From Tubulanus polymorphus (taxonomy: Eukaryota > Nemertea > Palaeonemertea > Tubulaniformes > Tubulanidae), in assembly GCF_964204645.1 (NCBI RefSeq), contig NC_134028.1:18388153-18452152 (forward strand): 64,000 nucleotides of DNA. The letters run 5' to 3'. The notes beneath the pieces are model-generated. The model did no database searches. It worked only from the letters and a program-made list of their open reading frames with translations, and had not been told where the DNA came from. The stretch's first letter is position 1; every line of letters starts with the position of its first letter. Below are positions 1 through 9,693 of this stretch, piece by piece. The translations under genes were made by a program, and so were the position numbers.

Positions 1-702
1 GAACCGCAACACTTTCGGTAGATATCCGCAGCTGCCCAACCGGGAAACTTATTTGTTGATAGCATCGATAGGATCCATCATCTTCTCCCGTCAAGGGATT
101 CGAACCCACTAAGCTAAAGCCGTGCCAGAATCGGGTCGAGCCAATCACAGCGCTTGTAACAAACCACATTAGGCTTCTGTGGAATTTCCCTAGTAAATGG
201 GCCAATCAGCGAACACGTAGCGAACGCGGAAGTATTGTCGCGTGTTGATACATGACGTCATGCGCAAAAGCGCCAGTAATGAAATCACGATAATTCACGT
301 GAACAGCTGCTGATATTTTTAGATAAACCAATCACAGGGAAGACACAACTTCCTGATTGGCTGATAAAAATTGAAATTTTCCCGATTTTATTTTCGTGAA
401 AAATGCAGAAAACATTTTTATGAAAGCCTATTTCAAAATTCTGCTCGCTACGATTCCGAGAATGGATTACGCTTAAATACGTGATTTGTTCGAATATGCC
501 CTCACTTGGCAAGCAAAAGAGCCTTTTGTGTGGAAACCATGTCATTTAAATTCGCTCCATTTGTATAGTAATAGGCTCAGCCTACGGCTGGCCTAATAAA
601 ACTAACTTGATGTTGTAGTTGTAAAATATTAATTACAACACTTAAACATGGTCATTTGTGGCGCATCTTACCAGGGTAAGTTTTACATGTTTAACGTTTC
701 CC
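1..702. other. Non-coding flank with tRNA-like B-box and a dispersed repeat
   Basis: No convincing gene is seen here. At 94-107 the minus strand reads GGGTTCGAATCCCT, a match to the RNA polymerase III B-box, directly preceded by the A-box-like TAGCTTAGTGG. The two boxes are almost fused, so this is at most a deleted tRNA or SINE remnant. Bases 533-600 recur in the same orientation at about 41293-41375, so they belong to a dispersed repeat. Confidence 0.4.
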
Positions 703-713
703 GACGCCTTAAT

Positions 714-790
714 AACAACAAAAACAAGTACTTACATTTATAACTGTAAACTCCTAAAATTGTGTTTATAGAGAGAATATCCTATGCGTT
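714..790 (+). repeat. Direct repeat copy A flanking the HNH gene
   Basis: This stretch is similar to 2324-2410. Shared blocks include ACTTACATTTA, AAACTCCTAA and GAGAGAATATCCTA, followed by GCGTT. The copies flank the HNH gene and lie 1.6 kb apart. On the minus strand each contains TGTAAGTACT or TGTAAGTACTG, which resembles a splice donor. It could be a terminal repeat, a duplicated promoter or leader, or the residue of a local duplication. Confidence 0.55.
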
Positions 791-1043
791 CCTATGCTTA
801 TGTGCTGCGCGCTTATAACTGCCAGTTATTCACTAGCTAAACACTGTCTGAGCAATATATGTTCCTTCGTAATGTAATTGATTAATCCTTTTCAACTGAA
901 ATAGCACATTCGATCAATATTCAAATGAGGTACACCCCATTCAACTGAACATAAAATGCGGCACAGAAGTTTTTGTAAACAACCTAATACAATTACATAT
1001 AGGCGGTTTGACATAGTTTGAGAGTAACCGGTTTTCTAAGCGT

Positions 1044-1697
1044 TTAAGCTTCAACGTATTTTTCATTATTTGTTGAATTCCATAATTCAACAAATGTCTT
1101 TGCTTTATCCAGTTGATCTAAATATAACTGTAAATCTAGTTTATTAGATTTAATTGTGTTTTCCTTCTTTTCTAAAGGTCTTAAATTTCTCCAGCTCCAG
1201 ATTAGCTTCTTATTATGATCATCACTCATGTCAAATTTAGAAATCGGCAACACATGATCAATATGAAAGTATTCACCATAATTATCTATATTAATTTCAT
1301 CGTCGAATTGATATATTATCCATGATATGAAAAATTCATCTGAACAACCCAATAAATTAGATAGTGTTTCTGAATGCGTTTCTTTGTTGAATAATTGTGT
1401 TAATCTAGATCTTAAACATTGTTTCAATCTAAAATTAAGATCTGTTTGATATTTTCCTCTCATATATTCTGCCATATAATAATTATAATGTTCTATATTA
1501 TCTTCTCGATATTGTTTGGTATATAGTTTAGTACAAGTTTTACAGCAATATTGAAAACCATCTTTGCTAATCTTACGCTTACTAAATTCTGTTAAAGCTA
1601 ATTTATCTAATTCACACTTAGAACACTTCTTGTAGTATATATTTATAACACCAGTGTTATTTGTAATATTAATACTTTGTGGTTGTTCTGGCTCCAT
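1044..1697 (-). CDS. Zinc-ribbon HNH endonuclease, virus- or mobile-element-like
   Basis: A single uninterrupted 217-aa ORF. The N-terminal half has a C4 zinc ribbon, with Cys25/Cys28 in CSKC and Cys52/Cys55 in CKTC, the second pair following a KDGFQYC segment. The C-terminal half has the HNH core: HIDHVLP at 145-151 and NLRPLEKKEN at 171-180, with the histidine, aspartate and asparagine positions kept. This ribbon-plus-HNH architecture is common in phages and large DNA viruses; the role is presumably DNA cleavage, homing or mobility. The start at 1697 follows a very AT-rich leader (TTTAGTAAAAAAATATG on the minus strand). No intron or spliceosomal signal is needed. It is strongly AT-rich and may be a captured viral gene or the nuclease of a selfish element. 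The domain call is firm; the origin is inferred. Confidence 0.8.
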   Translation of the reverse strand: MEPEQPQSINITNNTGVINIYYKKCSKCELDKLALTEFSKRKISKDGFQYCCKTCTKLYTKQYREDNIEHYNYYMAEYMRGKYQTDLNFRLKQCLRSRLTQLFNKETHSETLSNLLGCSDEFFISWIIYQFDDEINIDNYGEYFHIDHVLPISKFDMSDDHNKKLIWSWRNLRPLEKKENTIKSNKLDLQLYLDQLDKAKTFVELWNSTNNEKYVEA

Positions 1698-1797
1698 TTA
1701 TTATACATATTTTTTTACTAAATTGGTTAATATTTTAGAACCCTCTTCCATTTCTTCGACCAACGACATCCTTTTTCATTCCTCGTTGCTTTTGATA

Positions 1798-1903
1798 AGT
1801 CGTTTCAATTCCTTGATATCAAAACGCATGCGCACTAGGCAAAACCGCGCATACAGGCGCACTTTTGCTTAATGCGCATGCGTTAATCATAATTGAAACG
1901 ACT
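1798..1903. promoter_or_regulatory. Nested inverted repeats upstream of the HNH gene
   Basis: Outer arms AGTCGTTTCAATT (1798-1810) and AATTGAAACGACT (1891-1903) are perfect inverted complements. Inside them AACGCATGCGCA (1823-1834) pairs with TGCGCATGCGTT (1873-1884), each centred on GCATGC. A further CAGTCGTTTC occurs near 1954. The array lies 100-260 bp upstream of the HNH start. It could be a promoter or operator, or the terminus of a small element. Confidence 0.5.
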
Positions 1904-2323
1904 GAACATAAAAATTCACCAATCAGATTTACACAATCCATTATACTAGTTGTTCAGTCGTTTCTTCCAATACACCATTTGATTTCTATATATAAAATCT
2001 ATAATTACAAACATTCTTTCAATTTTCAATTGCCGGTAAATATTTAACTACATCAACAAATGTTAAACTTAATCATTGGAGTCTTAATGTTTTTGAAATT
2101 CTTATATAGTTTCTTCGTCGATCTTTTGGTGATTCTTGTGGTTCTACGCCAGTTTCTATTGGTTCGATATCCATTGCTGTTGATTCCTCAGTCAGAAAGA
2201 GTATCTTGAGTTTCTCCATCGCTTTTTGATGTGTATGACGTTTTATTAATCTAAAAGATATCAGCGGTAACTCTAACTATCTAAAAGATATACCTAAAGG
2301 TTTCATATTTAATAGCCCCAATA

Positions 2324-2410
2324 ACTACAAAAAACAGTACTTACATTTAGATTTAGAATTGTAAACTATAAACTCCTAATTGCGTTTCGAGAGAGAATAT
2401 CCTAAGCGTT
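2324..2410 (+). repeat. Direct repeat copy B flanking the HNH gene
   Basis: Partner of 714-790 in the same orientation, with small indels. It lies between the HNH gene and the zinc-finger gene. The rest of 1905-2700 shows no coding potential. Confidence 0.55.
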
Positions 2411-2702
2411 TTGTTACAGCGTCTATTCAGTTCCGGTGCGATTTCGAAATGAACACGTCGTCGATAATGCCACGTCATCTAGTTCTTAGTTAGTACACCT
2501 TCTAGAATGTTCTACGCGTTTGCAATATTATGTCTCATATGTCTCGGCGTCATAGTAACAGCTGTGACAGCTGTGAATTTAGATTTATTCAATTATTTTG
2601 TAATACCAGCTGTTACACGAGGAGTCGCGCAATATGATTAAACGTTTCTATTAACTGAGAAAATCAATAATAAAGGCAACGTATCTTTATATAGAAATCA
2701 AA

Positions 2703-3017
2703 TTATGTACAACGCCCGAACATACTTGTAAATATATTATCTTTATTAAAATAATCTTCACCTATATTTCTAATATGACTTTTAGATTTTAAATGTTCAT
2801 TATAATATCTTTTATCACTGAATGATTGATAACATGTATCACATTTGTATGTTTCGTTTTCATTCTTTAATTCTTCTAATTTAGTTTCTAATATATCATC
2901 TTTATATTCTAGTTTCAATTTATTCTCTAAATGTGTTTTAGTTTTATTGTGTCTTGATTTTTGGGATTTATCTATATTGATATTACATGTTGGACAGTAG
3001 TACTTATTTGCTTCCAT
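2703..3017 (-). CDS. Small two-finger C2H2 zinc-finger protein
   Basis: A 104-aa intronless ORF with two U1/matrin-like zinc fingers. Finger 1 is YYCPTCNINI with histidines in SRHNKTKTH (about residues 7-29). Finger 2 is YKCDTCYQSF with histidines in NEHLKSKSH (about 57-80). A charged, helix-prone linker separates them, and a short tail ends GRCT. The ATG context on the minus strand is AT-rich (AATTTAGTATTAAA directly before it) and resembles that of the HNH gene 1 kb downstream on the same strand. That suggests shared ancestry or regulation. Likely nucleic-acid binding. Similar short AT-rich zinc-finger genes occur in large DNA viruses and mobile elements; a chance host retrocopy is the alternative. 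Confidence 0.7.
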   Translation of the reverse strand: MEANKYYCPTCNINIDKSQKSRHNKTKTHLENKLKLEYKDDILETKLEELKNENETYKCDTCYQSFSDKRYYNEHLKSKSHIRNIGEDYFNKDNIFTSMFGRCT

Positions 3018-3098
3018 TTTAATACTAAATTTTTTATTAAAATTGATTTTAGAAGTTATTCATTTATATTTTATTCATATATATGAATATTTTAAGAG

Positions 3099-3246
3099 TA
3101 ATAGGGGTTTAGTTGTTTCATATCAAAGGTTGAAGGGGCGAGTGAGTAAAAAATAAAAAATAAATTCGAGTGTGCGAGAATTTATTTTTTATTTCTTACT
3201 CACTCGACCCTTCGACCTTTGGTATGAAACAACTAAACCCCTATTA
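3099..3246. repeat. Long near-perfect hairpin, 69-bp arms
   Basis: Arm 1 starts TAATAGGGGTTTAGTTG at 3099 and arm 2 ends CAACTAAACCCCTATTA at 3246. The arms differ at about 5 of 69 positions and are separated by about 10 nt. It sits 80 bp upstream of the zinc-finger ORF start. It could be a foldback MITE or the collapsed terminus of a larger element. Confidence 0.8.
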
Positions 3247-3259
3247 CAATAGTACATGT

Positions 3260-3594
3260 ATCAATATTGACATAATCAACATGTCACATTACTCAATATG
3301 TTTTTGTAGTAATTAAATCAATAATTAATTTGTGTCTCTCAAACACGTCACTATGTGTTAGTTTGGGAGTCTTGATGTCTACAACTTGTCTGACACCTAG
3401 TTCTCACATCATACTCATGATTCTGTATATAAAGACTACGTAAAGTTATGATAATCATTCACATTCCGGGATGCAATAAAGATTGTACACGTTAGGTTTA
3501 ACTGCCTTGTTGTTCCTGATGGATAGAATCCTGTCCCGCTGGTGTAATTGCTAGTTCCTTAGCCAACCTGCGATACAACAACCAGCCGGTTACA
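3260..3594 (+). repeat. LTR-like dispersed repeat
   Basis: The part 3472-3594 is clearly similar to 22120-22236, sharing TTGTTCCTGATGGAT and CCAGCCGGTTACA. Upstream are TATATAAAG (about 3425) and AATAAA (3476), and the 3' end is GGTTACA, as expected of a solo LTR. No matching 5' boundary or TSD could be fixed, so the LTR reading is tentative. Confidence 0.4.
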
Positions 3595-3935
3595 GTTGTC
3601 CACCTCGTAACTGAGCAATTTGCATGAATGGTATTCGCGGACAAATTAACCGTTCGTCTAGAGGATAAAGTTCTAATTCAACAGGTTTTGATGGAAATGT
3701 CATTTTATTATAAACTGAACATGGAGGAATCTGTTCCTTTTTGATGTATCGCTGACATGTTTTACACACCCAATTTGACTCATTAAGTGAATTCTCAACT
3801 GAAGTGCATTGGAAAAATGTATGGTGGGAATGAATTGATGCAATGTCATTTACACTATGCCTATAAAACAGTTGTTCACAGATATGACACACATAGACAG
3901 GTCCTTCGGGTATTCGGCTGAGGACAAATAGACAA
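3590..3935 (-). pseudogene. Helitron Rep/helicase fragment (DUF6570-like region)
   Basis: The reading frame runs from about 3935 to a stop at 3590. It encodes a cysteine-rich segment with VYVCHICEQLFYRH, a second WVCKTCQRYIKK finger and a KMTFPSKPVELEL...LDERLICPRIPFMQI block. From knowledge of animal Helitrons, this is the conserved region in front of the Helitron-like replication-initiator domain of Rep-helicase proteins. The HUH nuclease and helicase are absent. The frame terminates right after RGGQL, exactly where the LTR-like repeat begins, so the fragment was probably cut there by an insertion or deletion. Confidence 0.7.
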
Positions 3936-4524
3936 GCAGGTCAATATCATTAGTGAAAGGAGTCACACACCAACTATAAGAAGAACTCCGTACCACAACA
4001 GCGTGATGCTGTGTGTTGTTACTTTTCTAATCTTTTTTTAAGCCATGGGGCCGGGAGCCGCACACCTGAGTGAAGTCGGGGATTTTTGCATTTCTTTAAA
4101 GCCACTCCAGTCTTCGGAATGTTGGGCACTATCTTTTTCCTGTGGATGTACAACTACCCCTTCTTAACTATACTCACCTTAGTTATGCGGACGCAGGAGG
4201 ACTCTTGTAACGTCGCCTATATTGCCTAAAGCATTTACCTTACCCAATTGTTTACAAAACCGATTTTCATTGCCGGAGATGAGATACATCTCTTTTTTTC
4301 CGTAAAAAGGAGAGGATTCATTCGTAAGAGGGAGGAGACATACGTAACAGAAGAGGATTCATCGGTATAACTTCAGTGATCGGCCAGAAAACATGAACTC
4401 ACCATACATATATTAACATAGATATATATTTTAGATATCACCTTAGTGTCTTTTATGAAGGACTTGTTTCAACAATTAAACAGATACATGTACATTCACA
4501 CTAGGCAAAACGCGTAACGCGTAA
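3936..4524. other. Non-coding, no recognised element
   Basis: No ORF with family features and no repeat boundary is seen. It contains short purine-rich stretches only. Confidence 0.5.
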
Positions 4525-4760
4525 AAGGTTACAGAAGAAACAGAAAACCCTAATAATCATGCGAATATCAATAGGGTTTTTAGTGAAGAAACAGAAAACC
4601 CTAATAACAATCAGTACAATTACAATAGGGTTTCTGCGAAAGCAGTAGAAATCCTCATAATAATCAACACAATTACAATAGGGTTTCTGCGAAAGCACCA
4701 GAAACCCTAATAGTAGTAAATATAGCTGCAAAGCAGCGACAACGGGTTTCTGCTTTACTG
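4525..4760 (+). repeat. Tandem repeat of about 55 bp with internal dyad
   Basis: Four to five diverged units contain AGAAACCCTAATAATAATC, ACAATTACAATAGGGTTTCTGC and GAAAGCAG. Within a unit, CAGAAACCCTAAT and ATAGGGTTTCTG form an inverted pair. More units occur at 5930-6010. The CCCTAA words are not in telomeric arrays. Confidence 0.75.
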
Positions 4761-5927
4761 GTTTTAAAGTCGCACTAGGAAGCGCAAAATGATTCCACCA
4801 AAATAATGCACATAAGTTTATAACATGCAACTATTTTGAAGGAGCGCGACACATATCCGGGAAAGTGGTTCCACAAGGGTTACCACGTAAAAAGTACTGA
4901 TGTACCTTAATTGCTTGGCGCTTTCGTAGTTCCGTTGGGAGTTGCATGAACTAATCGTACCCGTTGGCATATGGCACTTACGCGTGTATACCATGTTTTT
5001 GATGTGATCCAGCTTGGAAACTGAATTAAACCACCTGTACTCAATAAATGCTAATTGATTTCAACATGCATTCGTGAAGCATTTTGATAATATCACATCA
5101 TTAAAGATCTCGATTTGTTCTATCAAGATCTGAATCTTATTCTGATGAGTTGACATTAAACAGAGATAAGAATATATCGCTGTTAATTTGATAAAAGATA
5201 TCTGTTTTATTGAAATATTTGAATATATGCAATACATATATGTGTGTACATGTTGTTGAATACATGTAAAGTTGTAGATCGCCAATAAAGCACTATTATC
5301 AATATTATTATAAAATAATTACTGATGGAATCCAAAACAATTAATCCCTTCAGGTCACATATTTTGTATGTAAAATGTCAGAAAACCCGTTATTGCTGCT
5401 TTACAGCTATATTTTACATTTGATTTGGTAGGTCATCTTGCTTAGGAGTCAGTTTGTCAAAGCATCGCAGCAATGCAGTCTTACTTGTTTACGTCTGTTG
5501 CAGCGTGGCCATTATATTGCTCACCTAAATCACTTACACAGCCCAATGTGTTTCAGTTTCTAAACTCCATCGTACTCGGCATTACAGGGACATTGAGGGA
5601 TTGGATTTTTGGCAACTGTGCCCTCAACTTGATTCGAGCAAAATACCTTAACTGACTTCATAGAATTTGATAATGGGTGTTGGATTTTCTAAATTACTGA
5701 ATGCTTTCTATTCTGCTCTGGTTTCAAGATCAATTCAAATTCGATCTTGAATACATAAATATTAGTCCAATAAATTTTCATTTCAGTGAAAGAAATTCTA
5801 CTGAACACAGATTTTGAAATGTATTAGGTGTTTGATGTATTAGTGTATTTTGATTTATCCAGGCGAAATAATTACAGCAAAATCAACTGTCGGTCAAAAA
5901 GGTGAAGTTTTCGTTTATCTTCGGATA
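4761..5927. other. Non-coding interval
   Basis: AT-rich sequence between the two blocks of the 55-bp repeat. No supported gene. Confidence 0.5.
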
Positions 5928-6010
5928 AATCTGCGAAAGCAGCAGAAACCCTAATAATAATAATCAGTACAAGTATAATAGGGTTTCTGCGAAAGCAGCA
6001 GAAACCTAAT
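5928..6010 (+). repeat. Second block of the 55-bp tandem repeat
   Basis: About one and a half units in the same orientation as 4525-4760, including GGGTTTCTGCGAAAGCAGCA. This suggests 4.5-6.0 kb is one element or duplication unit. Confidence 0.7.
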
Positions 6011-6212
6011 TACAATGACAATTTCCATTTCGTAGCTCCTCAAATCCTCTTCATAAGATCATCCTCACGCTTTTTTTATTCATATCGTGGATTCCCTGAA
6101 TTGTCTGTCTTAGATGTAATCATTTATAAACAGTTTGATTATTCTTTAAAGGCCGAGGAGCAGTATGAAAGCCCAATTAATGTCAAAGATGGCAGTACCC
6201 ATGAAGCCAGTG

Positions 6213-6232
6213 TTCAAAGTAACCCCATATAA
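6213..6232 (+). repeat. Single copy of the motif found at the pogo right flank
   Basis: CAGTGTTCAAAGTAACCCCA starts just before this span. The core GTTCAAAGTAACCCCA recurs at 8606-8692 in the same orientation. The terminal CAGT is typical of pogo/Tigger ends, but the expected inverted partner was not found. Confidence 0.45.
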
Positions 6233-6810
6233 TAATATGGTATGATAATATGGTATAAACAAAAAAACAATGTAATGAAGATAACTTGTAGACATTGAAA
6301 CTGTCTATCTCTAGCCCATGCGCCATCTACCGGAAAATACAAAAACAACTTCCTAAGTATATTAGCTATTATATACAACAGTCGTTTCAAATATATTCAA
6401 TGGATCGAAATATATCACTCAAAACTTGATTATTCAAACTAGTTGATATTCAATTCAGACTCAGTCAATTCATTCTTGAAATTGATTCATTCTGTAAAAT
6501 TCAGTTGATCATTTTGTTTTTAGTTTTTGAATGGCGATTGTCTGTTGTTAGTTTTTAAATGGCGATATGGCGATTGATTCAATAAATTATAATTGTTTTC
6601 GTAATGCATTTTTTCATAATTTTTTTTCTTTAAAAGTCGCTGCTGAAAATGATGGTGTAGGATGAAATATCAATAAAAATTGGTTGAAAATTTGTATCTG
6701 ATTAGAAAAATCACTAAAAATAGGCATTTTTGGCTCAGTACAGTAGGTGGGTATATGGCCAGTACCGGTACTAAAAGGGTTATTAATTTGGGAAAAATCT
6801 CTATACTTTC

Positions 6811-8258
6811 AGATGACAAGAACTTACACAAGAAAAAGGGGCAGCAGAGCATACAAAACTGCCTATACCCAAGAAGACTTGAAAATACCATTGCCTCAGC
6901 TGGTAACATGAACATATTAAAGCTGGTAACATGAGCCTGAGGAAGGAAAACAAAATCTATAAAATTCCACTAGGAACTTTACATAACAAGCTCTCCGGAA
7001 AATTCAATAAAACGCCTGGTCAGCAGCCAGTTCTAAACGAAGCTGAGGAGAACATTTTGGTCAAATATACATGTTAAGTGGAAGAATGGGATTTTCCCTT
7101 CGACGTGCTTGATGTTCGAATGCTAACACAGCGTTACCTGAATGGAATAGGTCGAACTGTAAGGCGTTTTAGTAATAATGTACCCAGTAGTGACTGGGCA
7201 AGATCATTTCTGAAACGGAACCAGGGGCATATTGTATTGAGAACATGCCAAAATATCAAACCATCAAGAGCTGGTGTTTCTGCTGAAGTAGTCAGAAAAT
7301 ACTTCCATAATTTAAAAGCAACCATGATGATCGACAGGAATAACAATAATACTAGCTTTCGCGTCAAAACAATTCCAATAGATTTGTATTGTATATTTAA
7401 ATTTAACTATGACAAAACAAACCTCTCAGATGATCCTGGTGTTAAAAAATGCATATTCAAACGCGGAACGAAGTATCCAGAAAGGGTTAAAAGTAGTACC
7501 AAATCAGTGCAGAGGGTGCTATTCTTCCGCCTTATGTAGTTTATAAGGCAGAGAACCTCTGGAGTACGTGGACAGAAGGAGGGCCCAAAGACTGTCGATA
7601 TAATCGAACAAAAAGTGGCTGGTTTTACAGTGTAAGTTTCACAGGTTGGTTCGAGACATCGTTCGTGTAGCATACCAAGAAATTGAAAGGTACAAAAGCA
7701 ATTATAGGGGATAAGCAGCAGCCATTTTACATATATAAGAAGCCGTGGTTGATATGCTCAAAGAAATGAGGGGTGTGGGACAACTCGTCCAACAGAAGAA
7801 GCAACGAAGAAAGCTAAACATTGAGGCTGTGATAAGAGCAAATCTGTGGCAGATATAACCAAACCATCGGAATCTACGTCAGAGTCAGATACCACGTCTG
7901 ATGATTCCACTTCCTCCTCTGCTGATTCCAATTCCTCTGATGAAGAAAGCGAAGTTTCTAGTGCTGCTTCTTTTTGGATTCTGGCTGCGTTGAAGGATGG
8001 GATGGAATTCACCGCCATACAAGATACTTCGTTGGGAAAGGAATGGGGCAATCCCAGGGTGGTTCATCTGGTAATATCAGTCGCTCTGATGTAAAATTTC
8101 TCCGTCCATATAAAATGACTAGCAATACTTTCATCTGGCCTACTGTTCCAGATATCGATACTGTTGATCATACAAAAATTGTTGGTTTGATTGAGAAACC
8201 TCTAGAATTACGTAGAGGTCACCTTAAATTTGATGTTGACTCCAAGCAGTGGAAGTAG
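6811..8258 (+). pseudogene. Pogo-like (DDE_1) transposase, multiply broken
   Basis: Fragments in several frames add up to a pogo-type transposase in order. First is a basic N-terminus from 6811 (MTRTYTRKRGS). A psq-like helix-turn-helix follows at 6931-7077 (NKIYKIPLGTLHNKLSGKF). Next is a CENP-B-like helix-turn-helix at about 7078-7330 (RYLNGIGRTVRRF and DWARSFLKRNQGH), then the start of the DDE fold around 7400-7650 (NYDKTNLSDDPGVKKCIFKRG), where NYDETN would be usual. A Ser/Asp-rich tail lies at 7846-7950. The C-terminal region at about 8030-8258 includes DVKFLRPYKM and FIWPTVPDID. Stops at 6907 and 7077, a duplicated segment near 6910 and several shifts make it inactive. Confidence 0.75.
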
Positions 8259-8569
8259 GCTATAACATTTTCTCTAGGTTAAATTGGTACCAGCATCATT
8301 ACGGTACCAGCTTTTACTTACTTTATTTCAAAATTGTTCAATGTGTTTTGTGTTGGTTCATTGACAAATTCATAAATTCTTTGTTGTTGAGTTCTACTGA
8401 ATTTTTCTTTTACTTAAATAAGAGCCGGAGTAATGTTTTTGGTCTGATGATGTAATATTCTACAGAATGAATTGAATGCATGTTAAATTAAAAGGTTCGA
8501 AGATCAACACTGTGTTATTGATTATAACTAGCAATTAACTATATAGTGAAATTAAAGCATATTTTGATT

Positions 8570-8692
8570 TTTGGCTCCAAAATACATTGTTTTCTGTATA
8601 TTTTAGGGTGTTCAAAGTAACTCCATATTTTTTCTGTATATTTTTAGGGTGTTCAACGTAACCCCACATCAAATGTGCTCAAAGTAACCCCA
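8570..8692 (+). repeat. Three direct copies of GTTCAAAGTAACCCCA-like motif
   Basis: Diverged copies lie at about 8606, 8650 and 8674; the first two follow CTGTATATTTT(T)AGGGT. They probably mark the subterminal region of the pogo-like element, whose transposase ends 350 bp upstream. Confidence 0.55.
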
Positions 8693-8758
8693 CTTGACGG
8701 AATATGTTAAATATACACAGATTCAGCATGCCTCTGTTCTTCCGTCCGTCCGCCTCTG

Positions 8759-9025
8759 CTTGTGAACGCGATTCAAGAAGAACTGTAGATCGCAGGACTG
8801 TGATATTACGTAGCATGATAACCCCTAGAGTGAGGATGTGCCCTATTGATTTTGGGGTCCAAGGTCCAAGGTCAAGGTCTCTACAGGTAATTCATGTGAA
8901 ACCTTGTAAACGAGATCCAGGAAGACTTGTTGATAGCAGGACAATGATATTAAGTAGCGTGATTACCCCTCAGGAGTGGATGTGCCTTAGTGATTTTGGA
9001 GTTCTTGGGTCAAATTTCAAGGTAA
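8759..9025 (+). repeat. Two tandem diverged units of about 144 bp
   Basis: Unit 1 (8759 onward) and unit 2 (about 8902 onward) share in order ACGnGATnCAnGAAGA, GCAGGAC, ATATTA(A/C)GTAGC, GATnACCCCT and TGATTTTGG. They look like a diverged tandem duplication of non-coding sequence. The ORF that runs through them is not supported as a gene. Confidence 0.6.
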
Positions 9026-9693
9026 GTAGAGGTATTTTGTTCAAAACTGGTGCTGCTACACGTCTGGCCTTCCAAGCATTCCGAGCCTATAATTCCCCCT
9101 GCTTTGTGATTGATACATAATCCTAAATTTACAGTGTCTACTGCTAGACCCTAAAATGCATGCAGCAATGGCTGGCATCGTGCCACGAGCGCCGCCTTTT
9201 TGCAGAGCAGGCAGGACTCGAATCCCGCTGGACTCAAATATTATATTTTTTTTCACACAGATTAAATCGTACTCGCCGACAAAATCCTGCTGCAAGATAC
9301 GGTGCTGCAAGATACGGTTACGCACAACGGTTCCTGAACTTCGCTGAAAAAGCTGAAACACTGAAAAGCTGAAATAAAAACGCTGAAATTCGGAATTCCC
9401 GAAAAACGCTGAAATCGTGCTAGGTACCGACAATACTCGTTTTGAAATGTTTTCCGGGCCGGTGTCCGCTGATGAGTCCTGAACCGTGTTTTATACTCTA
9501 GCTTCGGTTACAGAGACATGCCTTAAGGTCGTCGTCATGATCGACTTGATCGATTGCGGATTGCGTGGATTGTAAGATGTGTTTTTTGCCATAGTTTTAT
9601 GTGCATATACCGGTACGATCTAACACAGGGGCTTGTAAACTGGCTTGGATTTTACTTCTGGGTTGTTGATAATCTCGCGAGAATGGCGCTTAA

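Noticed and set aside
1654-2047. Plus-strand ORFs opposite the HNH promoter
   Set aside because: They overlap the HNH gene antisense and the inverted repeats, with no protein features.
4525-4760. Interstitial telomere-like CCCTAA words
   Set aside because: They occur once per 55-bp unit and never in (TTAGGG)n runs.
7758-8051. Minus-strand Ser/Glu-rich ORF
   Set aside because: Antisense of the acidic tail of the pogo-like transposase.
8704-9120. 138-aa protein with internal repeats
   Set aside because: The frame runs through two diverged non-coding 144-bp repeats and shows no family features.
9460-9500. Hammerhead ribozyme-like CTGATGAGTCC in the Mutator-like TIR
   Set aside because: The second core strand (GAAA preceded by a complementary stem II) is missing. 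The sister copies read CTGACGAG and CTGCCGAG, so the core is not conserved.
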